Assembly: GCA_963576475.1 (NCBI GenBank)
Contig: OY754970.1
Location: 34,908,619 to 34,972,618 of the forward strand
Source of the DNA: Molanna angustata
Taxonomy: Eukaryota; Arthropoda; Insecta; Trichoptera; Molannidae
Direction of reading: 5' to 3'
Length of the DNA: 64,000 bases
Position 1 is the stretch's first letter, and each line of letters starts with the position of its first letter. A program made the translations under genes and the position numbers. Of this stretch, positions 22,603 through 33,970 are shown piece after piece. The notes under the pieces were generated by a model. That model had not been told where the DNA came from. It saw only the letters and a list, made by a program, of their open reading frames with translations, and made no database searches.

Positions 22603-22620
22603 ACACCCGACGTCGGGTGT
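22603..22620. repeat. 18-bp perfect palindrome
   Basis: ACACCCGACGTCGGGTGT is self-complementary and lies 13 bases before the 158-bp inverted repeat at 22634. Confidence 0.9.
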
Positions 22621-22633
22621 CGGATGTACCTGT

Positions 22634-22791
22634 AGGGCTAGCCAAGATGCAAAAAACGAAAACGTTGACGCTGAACGTTATTTTTTTTGTATGGGATTTG
22701 ACGTTTGATAACGTCATCAAACGTCAAATCCCATACAAAAAAAATAACGTTCAGCGTCAACGTTTTCGTTTTTTGCATCTTGGCTAGCCCT
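22634..22791. mobile_element. Perfect inverted repeat, 76-bp arms, fold-back element
   Basis: Arm 1 is 22634-22709, the spacer is AACGTC (22710-22715), arm 2 is 22716-22791. I checked the arms base by base and found no mismatch, including the two 8-base T/A runs. Outer ends read AGGGCTAGCC/GGCTAGCCCT; the inner part holds TGGGATTTGACGTTTGAT, a motif seen in many insect interspersed elements. Transcription through it would give a fully paired hairpin. No flanking target duplication is evident. Confidence 0.93.
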
Positions 22792-23099
22792 CCTGAAGTT
22801 GAAAATTATGGCGTTTTTCACACCAATCTCACTGAACGCTTTCGAGCGGTATTTCAATCTGAACGCAGCATGGAGCATTTTAAATGTCAAATCATTTATC
22901 ATACATGTCTCTTTTTAGGTTATATTTTCATCGAAAAACAACAATTGGGCAGTGAAGTAAATAATGCTCTCTGACATTTATTGGAAAATTTTGAGTGATA
23001 TTTTTTTTTATTTTATCTCAGAAAGCTACAGCTATTAGTTATTCATTTTACTTAACATTTATTGGTAAAAAAAAGCCAAAAGTGTTTTCTTCAATTTTT

Positions 23100-23440
23100 A
23101 AATGAATGGCTTTACAGTAATTGATTACTTCTTCTTTCTTCTTCTGCTTGTTCTAGTACTGGGTACTGTTTGTTCTCGGATTCACTCCTGGGACGCAGAT
23201 ATCCAGCTGTCCTTCCATCTCTTTGGCGGTCGTCCAGGGGGTCTGCTGGTTGACGGTATCTCGTCTGCCGCTATTTTCACCACTCTCACTGAATCCGCTC
23301 TTTCGACGTGATCTCTCCAGTAACGTCTTCTGTTTCTACCCCATGGCACGACATCCTCGGCATCGCAGATCCTCCGAATTTCGGAGTTTCGTACTCTGTC
23401 TCGGATGGTGAAACCTGCGATGGGGCGGAGAGTTTTCATC
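23100..23440 (-). pseudogene. LINE RT C-terminal fragment (LINE type B, copy 2)
   Basis: On the minus strand: IAGFTIRDRVRNSEIRRICD, RRRYWRDHVERAD and RPPGRPPKRWKDSWISASQE, then stop (frame 23182-23439), followed by a GAAGAA-rich 3' tract. The RDRVRNSEIRR and WRDHV-to-GRPPKRW order is typical of the C-terminal end of insect RTE/Jockey-type ORF2 proteins. A shorter relative is at 5341. Confidence 0.75.
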
Positions 23441-23444
23441 TCGG

Positions 23445-24560
23445 TGGTTCGGTTTCGATGCCGTATGTCATAATTGATTTCATAGTTGAAAAATTCATAA
23501 AATAATGACTAAACAAAATTTAAAGGGGTAAAGATAAAAAACAAAAATATGCACATATACAGTTAACGAGTATGTTTCAGGATGAGGAGGAGGAGGAGGG
23601 ATCTTTAATGAATGAGGAGGGGATTGTTGGATTGTGTATTAGAGTTTAAGAAAATCTTTATCTGTTATGTTGTAAAGTGTCATGAAAAATATCTGTGTGT
23701 TTGAAATGTTTATTATTATCTCGCTGAATTCTAAACATAAAAAAAACTTTAATTAGTGTGGGATACTGGTATGTGGAATAAATTTTGTGAGCGGGTATGT
23801 TCATTAGATACATGGAGTGATACAGTCTTGAGTATGTCAGGGAAATTTCAATAAATTAACCTCTTTGTGAATGCATATTGCCATAAAAAATAATGTCAAC
23901 TGACATTAAGATATCACAGAAATAAATATAGGTAAGTTATCTTACTACAGAAAAAAATAAAAGTCAACAATTACTATAACTGTCAGAGCGTTTTTCACCC
24001 GACAATTTTTCAGGGCGTTTTGTGCGTACACTCGACGTTCAATCTGTACGCCACAGAGCGTGTTTCAAGCGTCTGTTTCCGGTCATTATGAACGGCTTAG
24101 AGCGTTACTATGTGCACTCGGCGTTCATTGCGAACGCAGCCCAAAATAATATAAAAATACCGATATTGCGTCCGTCCAATCCATGCCTGTGGTACACATT
24201 TTGTATTGTTTGATGGTTTAAGGACGAATCTTTAGCGAAGACTTGAACCAACATTTGCTGCGAGCTCATCAAGATGTTCTTTTTACGACTGCCGTTAAAA
24301 GTAAAGGAGCCCTTTAAGAATGAGAATGCCGTTACCGAAATAATAAACGTCACTTTTGGTAGGCTCGTAAATAATTCAATGACACGTACAACAAACCAAA
24401 TCTCTCGCGAGGACAATGATAAAATGAACGGCCACATAAAGAGACTAAGGATAATTTGCATTCAACACCTTCACATTAAAAGAAACAATGTTGGTACCTA
24501 TCATTAAATTGAAGTAAGATAATATACATATATCAATATCGTCCTTAAAAAAATATTAAG
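23445..24560. other. Unassigned stretch, 24000-24500 of moderate GC
   Basis: A GAGGAGGAGGAGGAGG-like purine tract lies near 23582. Frames of 77-117 codons overlap on both strands at 24108-24507 without family likeness. It could be single-copy non-coding DNA. Confidence 0.3.
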
Positions 24561-24609
24561 TACACAAATGTTTCCAAGGATTCTCATAAAATGCACAGTT
24601 AGTACTTAC

Positions 24610-24755
24610 ACCTATAGTCCGAGTGATAGCAATGTATTCGATGAATCATTTTTTATAGCTGTTTTTTTTATATTCTCTTTCTTATTGAATTTAGGTATGA
24701 AAAAGGTAACCTGGCACCTGGGAGTGGTTGCGTTTACCACAGCTTATCTTCTTTA
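24610..24755 (+). repeat. Dispersed repeat G, copy 1
   Basis: Matches the minus strand of 59676-59800 through ATAGTCCGA, ATTCGATGAATCATTT, TATTCTCTTTCTTATT, TAGGTATGAAAAAGGTAA and GGCACCTGGGAGTGGTTGCG. A pyrimidine tract plus TAG looks like a splice acceptor, and in the other copy the following 20 or so codons stay open, but a one-base deletion in this copy breaks that reading. Origin unknown. Confidence 0.65.
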
Positions 24756-25159
24756 AGTGTGAAAATTGCATATTTTAATATTATTTCAGTATAATTTGTA
24801 CTTGAATGTTATTTGTACCTATAAAATCCATCCGTTTGTGAAATATTTACTTACTGTTATTAAAACATGAAAAAAAAACTATGGAAGGAAATATCAAAAA
24901 AACAACCATTAAAAATTAATTGCTTTTTAATTTTCAAATGTACTTTACTAAGTCTATTATTCGGTTAATAAATCCATTATCGATTATGATAGTGACGCGG
25001 GGTAAAAATAATATCGCATCGTGTTAAGTAAGCGAAAATAAGGATGACACATTGTAATAATTTTTCTCTCTCCGGGCGTATTTCTCAGCATATCGGAGTA
25101 ATATTTCAGTCAACAATCCATCACATAGAGCAAACTAGGAATGGCAATGATATCAATCA

Positions 25160-25480
25160 TCTTATAGTATCGATTGACTGGGTCCAGGGCGGCGATGGTG
25201 TGCAGGAGAGGGGGCCAGAGGGGCAGGAGAATGCATCCGTTCCGTAGAAGAACGTCTGGTGAGGCCGGGGGCTTAATTCGCCGCCTGGGAGGTGGCAGGG
25301 TGTGGGGGGGGGGATCCGGTGCACCGTACAACCCCCCCACCGTACAAGCCCAGCGCTTGACAATCGATTGACGGGTGTCGCTGCACCACCCCCTCCCCCT
25401 CCTTGAGTCGCCCAACGACCCCCCCCCCCATTCGTTTGAACGACCGATCTGACCCACATTTCACTGATATTTATAATAAT
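25160..25480. promoter_or_regulatory. GC-rich island with G10 and C11 runs
   Basis: A GC-rich block with G10 at 25304 and C11 at 25419, preceded by TATCAATCATC, resembling an Exd/Hox-type site. Overlapping frames on both strands arise from composition. No protein family is seen. Confidence 0.35.
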
Positions 25481-25985
25481 TGAACCGGGGAGCTGAGAGA
25501 TGCGGAATATGTAATAAATCGCGACCCGCCCCTTGGACCAGCGTGTCGCAAGCGCCACTCCTTGTACGGCAACTTGCGACGTTCTTCTTTCGGAGGAATT
25601 TTATTTTTCTGTTGGCTGCGCGAATGAGAGATATTCGTTGGAAGAATGTTTGGGATGGCGCTAAATTTATGAATATTATGCTAGATAATGTTGGAAATTT
25701 AACGTCTACCCCGAACGAAATAGACTCGATACAGATCTGGTCGCAACGACTGTAGAATGTTGGTACGGGACTGGGGGCATGCAGCAGCAGACATTACTTC
25801 TTACAACTCCTGGCATTTTCTGGACAACGTTGGGAAATTCAGAACAGTTTATTATATCGCTAAAGGTTGGCGAGAATCGTTTCATAAATTTGACTCAATG
25901 GTTTTATCCGGAAACATTCACAGTTTCACAATAAATAAAGGGGGTTTGTATTTCACGTATCTCGCAGAGAAAAATCTTTGACTTG
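25481..25985. other. Unassigned single-copy block next to the GC island
   Basis: Two consecutive plus frames (91 and 74 codons) have no recognised domain. The words CTAGATAATGTTGGAAATTT and CTGGACAACGTTGGGAAATT recur about 140 bases apart (near 25681 and 25822), an internal duplication. Nature unknown. Confidence 0.35.
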
Positions 25986-26639
25986 AAAAATGAAACAACG
26001 TAATATAGACATACCTAACTAGCAACGAACAAATTAATTTATTTTATGTCTGAAAGTTCAGTATATTGAAAATATAAATTTAGCTATTTATATATTATCT
26101 TAATAGGCTTTAATTTAGTTGTGAATTTATAAATACAACTTTGGCTAACGATAAAAACAATATTTGTTGAATCAAGAAAAAATAACATAAGTAATTCAAA
26201 CAATACCATTGAACATTCATTTGTTATGTATGAAAATGATTTTTTTTATTAAAAACAAATAAAAAAATAAAATATGACATTCAGAGCAATATAACATGTA
26301 GACTGATTAAAGATTGCAAAAAAAATATTCACATAATTGGATTCAAAACAATTCGTTTGGAACTATTTTAATTTCGAAATTAATTCAGTTTGGTGGTTCT
26401 GATGGAGATATCGACAATTTCTTGAGTTTTGTTTTTTTTAAAGGATTATTATCAGTCTACTAGTTTATTATTCATTTAAACTTTGCTAAACGTATGAAAA
26501 TGAAATTAACGCTGTGGAAATGAAGTCCCATAGGGCTTAGAGGAGTGTGTGACAAAAATATTTATAATAGAATAAAGAATGAAGATTTCAGACGAGAATG
26601 TATCATTGAATGATATATTTTGTGTAGAATGAATATAAA

Positions 26640-26900
26640 TGCTTTGCGATGGTTCGGACGTATAGAATGAATGAACGATGAACGTCTGACTGAAACTGAA
26701 GCTTGCACAATGCTGAAAAGAGTGAAATGAGGTGTAGGGGCTGGCATAGAAATATGGGAAAATACGAAACCAGATAATAAGATATATGACGCGATACATT
26801 CATGTAAACGAGGGAAAACATGCAGGTATAAATAAATAAATAAATAAAAAGTATGTAAAGATAGAAAAGTGGGACGTTAGGTTCTCTCTGCCTACTATAA
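26640..26900 (+). pseudogene. LINE type A 3' end, degenerate copy
   Basis: Broken plus-strand reading LRWFGRIE, stop, MNDERLTET, later a VLSAYYK-like end, matches RWFGHMGRMNEERLTKKIY and SVLSAYP of the better copy at 34085-34384. Several stops and indels. A (ATAA)n tract interrupts it near 26828. Confidence 0.65.
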
Positions 26901-28400
26901 ATAAAAGAAACGGCTTGTATGTATGTATGTATGTTTGTACATATTTTATTGAACGAAATAGTTATAAATACATATATAAAAAAAATGTCTAAGTAGGTAA
27001 GCAAGATACACTAAGGAGAGGACATAAATTATCCTGAATCAATCACTAAACTTTCCAAAGGCACAACTATGTTCCAAGTTGTACCTACAAAATATATCCC
27101 CTTCTACAAATCGTGTAACTTCTGTTTAACCCTCACACGCCAATAACTTATCATCTTTATACTACACTCACAATATTCTTTTCAATAATTTTCATAACTT
27201 TTTCTCCTAAATATTATACTATATCATTTCATTCACATAGGTAGGTACCGAACTACCTAACTTCATATTATGTACGAACCAAATCGTTATTTAAAAATAT
27301 TATTGTTTTTTTCCTTATTTTTTTTCAAACAAGCTATACCTAAGTATATTATTTTTAATTTTTTTTGTTACAATTTCAGGTGATTTTTGTTTTTTTATTA
27401 CATTTAAATCGTCAACTTTTACTTGTGAATCTATTATTGTTTTTTTTTACTTTGTTTTAATTTACTGGATAAACTGGGATAGAGAGGCAGGAAATTATAT
27501 AATGTATAATTTATTGTTGCTTTTTTGAATTTGTAGTCCTCAGATTTCATGCAATTTACTTTTTTTTAATACTGTGTGTGTTCATAGGGTAGAAGCGGGA
27601 AGGACGCCAATTGACGAGAGACGAGATTCGTACCTTATCTAGACGTCTCAAGACCGGCAATACTAAAAAATAGCTTCATGTGTCATGTACAATGTACTCT
27701 CTGAATTGAAAAAAATGTAGAAGGAAAATTCTAGGCAAGAGATCCAAAAAAATGACGAAGTTATGATGATATGTATGCCATCTCTCCCACATAGTCTGAG
27801 AGAGATGGCGCTGATAATGGCGCTGATGGAGAGATAGATTTTTTTTTCTATTTTTTTTTATTTTTTTGTAGAATGTGAAAATATTGTGATTATTATGCAT
27901 AGTACTAGTACCTTTCAAATAAAAAATTAACGATTTAATTTTAGTGCATTTTTTTATATCTATTTCTCCTTTCAACAAAAAGTACCTATAGCGTCTCTCC
28001 CACTATTACCCTAATTGTAAAATGCTTCCAGCCATAAATATCCAAAGAAATAAATGGAACCAAAAGTTTATTAGTTCATTGGATAAGATAATATGTAATA
28101 TGTAGAGAATATTTTTAATCTCTGTGTAATCGAGGTTAATACTCACAGCGTTGGTTCAGAAAAAATATTTAGAATTTCATAAAGTTCAAAGTAATTGTAA
28201 TAGAATATTTAATTATTGTTTTTATTTATTTTTATTTTATAAAACATTTTAAACAGTAAAATATTATATTACAAAAAGTGTTCAACCTCACAAGAAGAAA
28301 CTCGTATTGAAATTAAATAAAATCATATTTATGTGAAAAACATAAATGACAAATAAATACAAAATATTTTTTTACTATTTATTTGTTAATTACAAATAAA
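26901..28400. other. AT-rich stretch, nothing firmly recognised
   Basis: A GTAT microsatellite occurs at 26915-26935. AGAGAGATGGCGCTGATAAT and GGCGCTGATGGAGAGA near 27800 form a small direct repeat. No gene is seen. Confidence 0.4.
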
Positions 28401-28404
28401 TGAA

Positions 28405-28815
28405 AAAGACTTAAATTTTACTGATTTATAAATTATATTCGCTTCATTTTGTATAACAATAATTCAATATACAGCCCCGACCCCCGTTGCACAGTTGGTA
28501 AGCCGTTTGGCTTCTGTGCGGGTGTCCGATCCCCAGCAGAGGAGAAATTTATTTAAATTAATTTATCACGCAAATATTGCTTCTCTGGGCTGGAAACACT
28601 GGCTAGTTGGAAGAAATTGCTATGTGTCAATAAAGTCGCCACTTGCGCAGGGTACAAGGAAGTGTTTATTATTATAATATTTTGTTTCCTTTGTTTTTAA
28701 ATGTCTCCTTCACACGTGAGTACTTGCACTATGGTAAAGGACAATATATTTTTTTATTGTGTAGCTTATTCTTCATTTTTTTGACTGTTTTTTTATAAAT
28801 TAAAATAAAAAAATT
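28405..28815 (+). repeat. A-tailed dispersed repeat, copy 2, split by SINE-3
   Basis: The left part (ACTGATTTATAAATTATATT, TTTTGTATAACAATAA) and right part (ATAATATTTTG, AAATGTCTCCTTCACAC, GAGTACTTGCAC, GGTAAAGG, A-rich end) match 1-245 in order. The SINE-3 at 28478-28680 lies between them. Confidence 0.7.
28478..28680 (+). mobile_element. tRNA-derived SINE-3, near full length (reference copy)
   Basis: Head CCCCGTTGCACAGTTGGTAA GCC resembles a tRNA A box region; GTGTCCGATCCCC stands at the B box. The body reads CACGCAAATATTGCTTCTCT, GGAAACACTGGCTAGTTGGA, AGAAATTGC and CACTTGCGCAGGGTACAAGG then AAGTGTTTATTATTATAAT. The AAATATTGCTTCTCTGGG join is unbroken here and serves as the empty site for the nested SINE-2 at 45342. 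Confidence 0.8.
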
Positions 28816-28894
28816 TTATCGTTGAAAGAAAAGGATTTGTCTTATTCTGAAGTGAAATGATTTTGATGTATAACATAATATATAGAACTTTCAA

Positions 28895-29065
28895 AAATTA
28901 GATTGATAGAGAACTCAATAGATAGGCATAAATGGTGAACGTTGCGCAATCACATACAGTGATCACGTAAACCAGCCGATGGCAGGTCGTAAGCCATGTA
29001 GGTGGCTTTATTTCTTTGTTCTCCCATAATTTCCAACTTCGTCTCTATTCACATTTTAATAATTT
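28895..29065 (-). repeat. Dispersed repeat F, copy C (partial)
   Basis: Contains the inverse of CTTACGACCTGCCATCGGCT, GTTTACGTGATCAC and the GTTGCGCAA block of copies A (17245) and B (34425). Confidence 0.65.
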
Positions 29066-29279
29066 GTCATAAAAAGTTATATGTAAATAAGAGCATTAGT
29101 TTGAAGTATCACTATCATAATTTATTGCCCTAACAAACCTTAAATATGTTTTTATTTTATTTTATATGGAGTTTCATCAAGGACAATTATTGTCCGTTGA
29201 AAGCTTAAAGTTATATATTAAAAATATATATATTGTATTTCTTCAGCTTAAATTAAGTCCGTTTCCATGAATAAGCCTG

Positions 29280-29735
29280 TTTACGTCCATCAAATACTTT
29301 TCCATCTCAAACGGTGAAGACTCTTCCTTCCCTAGTGGCCTTCTTCTACCTCCTTGTACCCACCAACCTTCAGTTTCCATCACCTATCTCAACATACACT
29401 CTCCCTCCTCCCCCCTTCCTCCACCATTCACGCCCACACCACTAGCCTGTCTCCAACTGCACCACCCTCGGCAGTTGAAAAGTGCAGGTGACACTAAGCA
29501 GTTTGCCATCTCTTTCTATCGGCTCCCTCCATGATATGCAGCTGGAAGATGCTGCGTCCCTTTCTCGCCAGGTCCGCATTGATCTGTCCCCGTATGACGG
29601 AACTGGACGTGTGGACAGAGCGGACTCAATATGTCTTTGTTTTTGGCATTTGGGAAAATAATTCCCTTCATGTATTAATTCTCAAACAGACTTGTGAAGG
29701 TTCTGCAACTTGCAACCAGACCATATAGGTATTTG
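29280..29735. promoter_or_regulatory. C-rich single-copy island
   Basis: C-rich block (29330-29480) followed by balanced sequence to about 29720. A 65-codon frame (29531-29728) shows no domain. Candidate conserved non-coding DNA, low certainty. Confidence 0.3.
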
Positions 29736-31015
29736 TGAAATAGTTTATTCTTTAGTACTGAAAATGTAAATTGCATTATTCTTTTGAATTTAGAGATGTA
29801 GATATTTGATATATATTGAATCAATACAGGAGATAAAGTAAATATAAATCCTAGTCATTTTTTTTTATAAAATCAAAAACTAATTCTGAAGTGTTAAATT
29901 CTGAAATGTTCTTTATTGCTTATAAGCCTATATTTTTCTTATACATTGAAATATTTTCTTTTGTGTAGTTTTTCATGTTGTCATACATATAGGAATTTTA
30001 CATTTACACCCAAGGTACCTGTTTCGCTTGTCAAGGATTCTATGTTATTTTTTTATAATATGATTTTTTTATGGTTTTTATTTCTTTATAAATAACGAAA
30101 ACTTATTCAAGAAATGATACTTCTCATATACTTACTTATAAATAAATTAGGTTGATATATAATTTATATACCAGAAGATTCGCCCCTGGCTAATATAGCG
30201 ACCCAGCCCCTTTTCGAAAATATCCAATATTCAATTTAAAAACTATTTATGAGTCGAGCACCAATAAATAAGATTTTGTTTATTTATTTATACATACACT
30301 GATAGACATTACGATAATTATTAAATCTGAAATGCCCCAGTAGGCAAAAAAACCTGTGCCAGGGCCATATTTTTTTTATTTGTTTTATTAATTCACTGTA
30401 TAATACTACAGTATTTTTATTATGTCATAATTAAAACATCATAAATTAAAGTCCGTTTTTTATAAATATTTTGATATGATTTTATTTATATTTTTTTATT
30501 GATTACAGAGAATTGTGAAAACAAAATCTTTGCATATTTACCTATTTATTTATTTTAGCCATATTTTTATTAACAAAGACGAAAAAAACATTTTTACTAT
30601 ATATTTATTAGTCCCCCGTTATGTTCCCTGACGATAGCATATCTTTTGCATAATCATTTAAACCATTCCTAAATATGTACCTACCATTTTTTATTATTTA
30701 CAGAATAAATTTTTTTGTGTAGATTATTATATTTTTTATAATATGGTAAATCCTGACATTGGTTCCTCGTCGCACCGTGCATTAAAATCTTTTGTATAGA
30801 AAACAAATTAAGGAAATGAGCAAAATTAGATTTGTATGAGATCAATAAAAAAATAAAGGAACAAGAATACATTATTATGTATATAGCAATTTCAATATAT
30901 TATTTAAATGTGTGGTAATTAAAATATTGATAGTAAGAGGAAAATGTATAGAGCAAGTACATTCTCAACAAAAGAAAACAAAAGAAAAATACTTGCTCAT
31001 GGTCTTAGAATGCAT
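29736..31015. other. AT-rich stretch, nothing recognised
   Basis: Low-complexity T/A runs; no element ends or ORFs supported. Confidence 0.4.
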
Positions 31016-31019
31016 TCAT

Positions 31020-31445
31020 ATGCTCACGTTTCAACCCGTTCGTTCTAGGGTTCGGAAAGGGTGGGGGGGGGGGGGGGTTGGAGCGAATTAGGAGTTGGGG
31101 GTCCGGTGGGCGGTTGGGGGAGTCTAGCTGGACACAAGTTGAAGACTGTCCCGTCTGTTCTCGACAGTCCGGCTGACGGGTGTAGGAGGGTGGGCGCGGG
31201 GGGGGTACAAGGAAGCTGTGTCACTCAATTTTATTTGAGTGGGAAAGAGAGCGAGTATGGACGTTCGCCTTTGATGTGCGCGAGACAAAATATATAATAA
31301 TGTATACCTTCGTGTGTACATATAAATAAGGCAGTCGGTCCGGGGGCACTTTTCACCCAACGCCGGCCCTCTGTAGTCCGTGGCGCCTATTCTCGAAGTC
31401 TGTAGAATAGAATTGGTCCCATTCTCGATTCACGTTCAATGCATC
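31020..31445. promoter_or_regulatory. GC-rich island with G15 run and a TATA-like box
   Basis: G15 at 31063-31077 is followed by GC-rich sequence. TATAAATAAGG at 31321 is followed about 30 bases later by TTTCACCC, the spacing of a TATA box to an initiator, and the next 60 bases are GC-rich. A core promoter is possible on the plus strand, but no coding exon follows. Confidence 0.3.
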
Positions 31446-31859
31446 ATCGTGAAGTTTCATATACTCTTATTTTGCTGTATGAAGTACGGAATGCAGCTTT
31501 GTATTGCGACTTTTATGAGGTTCGTTATTGTGCCAACTTATGCCTATATCTTAGTTCTTGACAGTAGATATAGGTATACAGATGAAAATTTTGGATAAAA
31601 ATTCAGAACTGCATATAAATTTCTTTGATGGGAGATAGAGAGATATAGGTTTGATTCAACTTGCATTATTATATTTTTTTTTAATTGAGTCACGCCAAGT
31701 CTAATTTCTAGACTTGTCGGTGTGTTCTCAAGACAATATAAAACTTGATTGATAAAAAAAATTGTATCCAATTGGAGAAAAAAAGCAAAGATAGTTAATG
31801 TAGGATATTCGAAGGACAGTTCAACAAGAAAATAATCGGAATATGTTATTTCAAATAAT

Positions 31860-32470
31860 GTTGAGTCGAGTGAAGAAATATCAAGAATTGAGTCTAATTC
31901 TTCGTTATAAAGATTAAGAAAATTTCGACAGCAGAATGTAGAGTCGAATATGTAGTTTCAGTAGAGAAAGTATACAGAGAAGTTTCATGAATCCTACGGC
32001 AAGGGGTTTGAAAATATTTGACTTTACACTGGATATGAAGAATATAGTGACAAAAATATTGACAAGAGAATATTGAGTCGAATGTGTAGTTTCACTAGAA
32101 AAAGTGTTCGGGAAAGTTTCGTGAATCATGCGGCAAGGGTGATGAAAATGTTTGACTTTTCACTGGATATGTGTACTTATAATATTTTAAGAGAATATGA
32201 GCCGAAAATGTTTACAAGAGAATATAGAATCGAATAGTTTCACTAGAGAAAGTGCAGTAGAAAAATTCCATAAATAACACGACAGAAATGATGTAAATAT
32301 TTGACTATACACAAAATATAAGGATCTTAAATCGAATATTTTCATACAAGAGGGTGTGGAATCGAAAAGTTTGTCAAGAGAATGTAGAATCAAAAATTTT
32401 GACAAGAGAATTTAGAGTCGAGTAGTTTCACTAGACAAAATGTAATAGGGAAGTTTCGAGAATAGCGCAG
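31860..32470 (+). repeat. Diverged tandem repeat, about four units of 134-188 bp
   Basis: GAGTCGAATATGTAGTTTCA-like words recur near 31940, 32074, 32227 and 32415, each followed by an AGAAAGTG-like word, GGGAAGTTTC, a TGAATC-GCGGCAAGG-type block and GAAAATATTTGACTTTACAC. Unit length drifts from 134 to 188 bp through indels. Old array; class unknown. Confidence 0.75.
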
Positions 32471-32814
32471 CAGGGATGATTAGACACAATGTCCGCCCCG
32501 GGCGAGTGACAGGTTTTTATTACGCGACGCGGACATATATTGTGTGACTTTCGTCAGAGGGAATGAAGACGGTGACAGTGTATTAAAAGGAAATGTCACA
32601 ATGAGACATGTTCAGAAACAGACAACGACACTGACACTAGACACTGACATTATACTACCTACACTACACTACTAATACCTACCGCACAACAAGAAAGACC
32701 TCACTTTTTAAGGTATCAATCAGATTGTTTTCCGGATTACCGATTTATTATGATAAATATATACAACTCGAAATAATTCCTATTTAAGAAAGTATGTTAT
32801 GTTATTGACTTTAT

Positions 32815-33030
32815 TTTTCATTTTATTATTTATTTATTTAATATTGCTTCTCTGACAACAAACAGGAATTATGTCAAATATTAATTTACCACGCACCCAA
32901 TTAAAAGTTGCCATATTCTAGAGACTTACGTTATTAATCGTCTCTCAGATCCAGACTGAAAATAGAATTTAAAACTGTGTGTCTACCGGGAATCGAACCC
33001 GGGATCTTTGGATCGAAGGCCGACAATTAT
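32815..33030 (-). mobile_element. SINE-2 copy with deletion of the A-box region
   Basis: The body matches SINE-2 (TTGCTTCTCTGACAACAAAC, CACGCACCCAA, TTAATCGTCTC, GTCCAGACTGAAAA-like) and the B box region ACCGGGAATCGAACCCGGGA is intact. Compared with 56475-56705, about 29 bases of the tRNA-like head between GGCCTTCG and GATCCAAAG are missing. Confidence 0.8.
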
Positions 33031-33136
33031 TGATTTATAAAGATATTTGCATCGATGTGTTATCATATTAAAATACTGTTTATTTGTATGTGTTAAAGGC
33101 TATTAATCCCTTAATTGTAATAATTTTATTATTTAG

Positions 33137-33330
33137 ATGGGTCGGTGGCAGAGCGGTTAGCGCGCTGGGTTAGTAATCCAGTGGTCGCGAGTTCGAATCC
33201 TGCCTCGACCGATTTCGTTCACCTATAGCACAAGCATTTATTTGCTTATTTTAGGGAACGTAGGAAGATGTATATGTACTTGTTTAACAAGGACATATTC
33301 ATTTTTTACATTAAAAAAAAAAAAAAAACA
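33137..33330 (+). mobile_element. SINE-1, full length with poly-A (reference copy)
   Basis: The tRNA-like head 33140-33210 folds: ends GGTCG/CGACC, A box region TGGCAGAGCGGTTAGCGC, anticodon stem CTGG/CCAG with loop TTAGTAA (position 34-36 = AGT, a threonine-type anticodon) and B box AGTTCGAATCC. The body continues GATTTCGTTCACCTATAGCA and GGGAACGTAGGAAGATGTAT, ending ACAAGGACATATTCATT, then a 17-base A run near 33313. It is likely Pol III-derived. A standalone tRNA gene is rejected because a SINE body follows and other copies exist. Confidence 0.88.
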
Positions 33331-33970
33331 TATATTTTTTTGCTCATTGCATTGTTTTCTGAATTTTGTTTTCTTATGTATGTTTGTAAAGGGCAATAGG
33401 TAAATATGCTGTAATTGTCGTCAGAAATGAGTTTTTGCAGCTAAACGGTATTGGACTGAGGGGAGTTATAACAGCGACGGGCACAATTCAACCAACGGGA
33501 ACATATTAATAAGTGGACAGCTTATTTAAATTTAACTATTTTTTTATGTATGAATATTTTCACATTTATATATTGATTAGATTTAACTACTTGAAAATGT
33601 GCTTAGCACGAAACCGGTCGTAGGTTGTAGTCCTCAAATATATAGTGGAATTAATTTTAAACAAGTGTTTTTATTTTTATTTATTAAAAATATAAATTAA
33701 TTTATATATTGATTGTTTTATTTCTATTTCTGATTTACGATCTTGATTACGTAAAAAATAATTTGATTATTTTCCATGCGATGAAAATTTCTATAAATAT
33801 TATTATTTACGTAATAAATATTATGTTCTTTGATTTGTGCATCAAAGCTTCTCCCCGATTTACCTGTTAAATGCATTACATTCATCAAACATTAAATAAT
33901 CTGGTTGGTTATAAGAAATTGCCTTATAGCAATACACCTGTCTGTATAAAAATACAATAGATCTGTTCAT
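33331..33970. other. AT-rich stretch with a retroelement-like 3' motif
   Basis: CGAAACCGGTCGTAGG followed by AATATATAGTGGAATT at 33610-33655 resembles 61810-61860 (CCGAAACGGTCGTCGG ... ATTGTGGAAT). This pairing of motifs is common just upstream of retroelement 3' ends in insects. No coding part is present. Confidence 0.4.

Noticed and set aside
24108..24507. Overlapping 77- and 117-codon frames as a host exon
   Set aside because: No domain, splice context or conservation evidence visible; antisense frames are equally open.
25110..25558. Proline/glycine-rich ORFs of 115-133 codons
   Set aside because: Overlapping frames on both strands of a GC island with G and C runs; composition explains the lack of stops.
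33140..33210. Possible functional tRNA-Thr gene (AGT anticodon position)
   Set aside because: It is followed by a non-tRNA body shared with 12827, 38636(-) and others and by a poly-A run, so it is the head of a SINE. Acceptor-stem pairing is incomplete.
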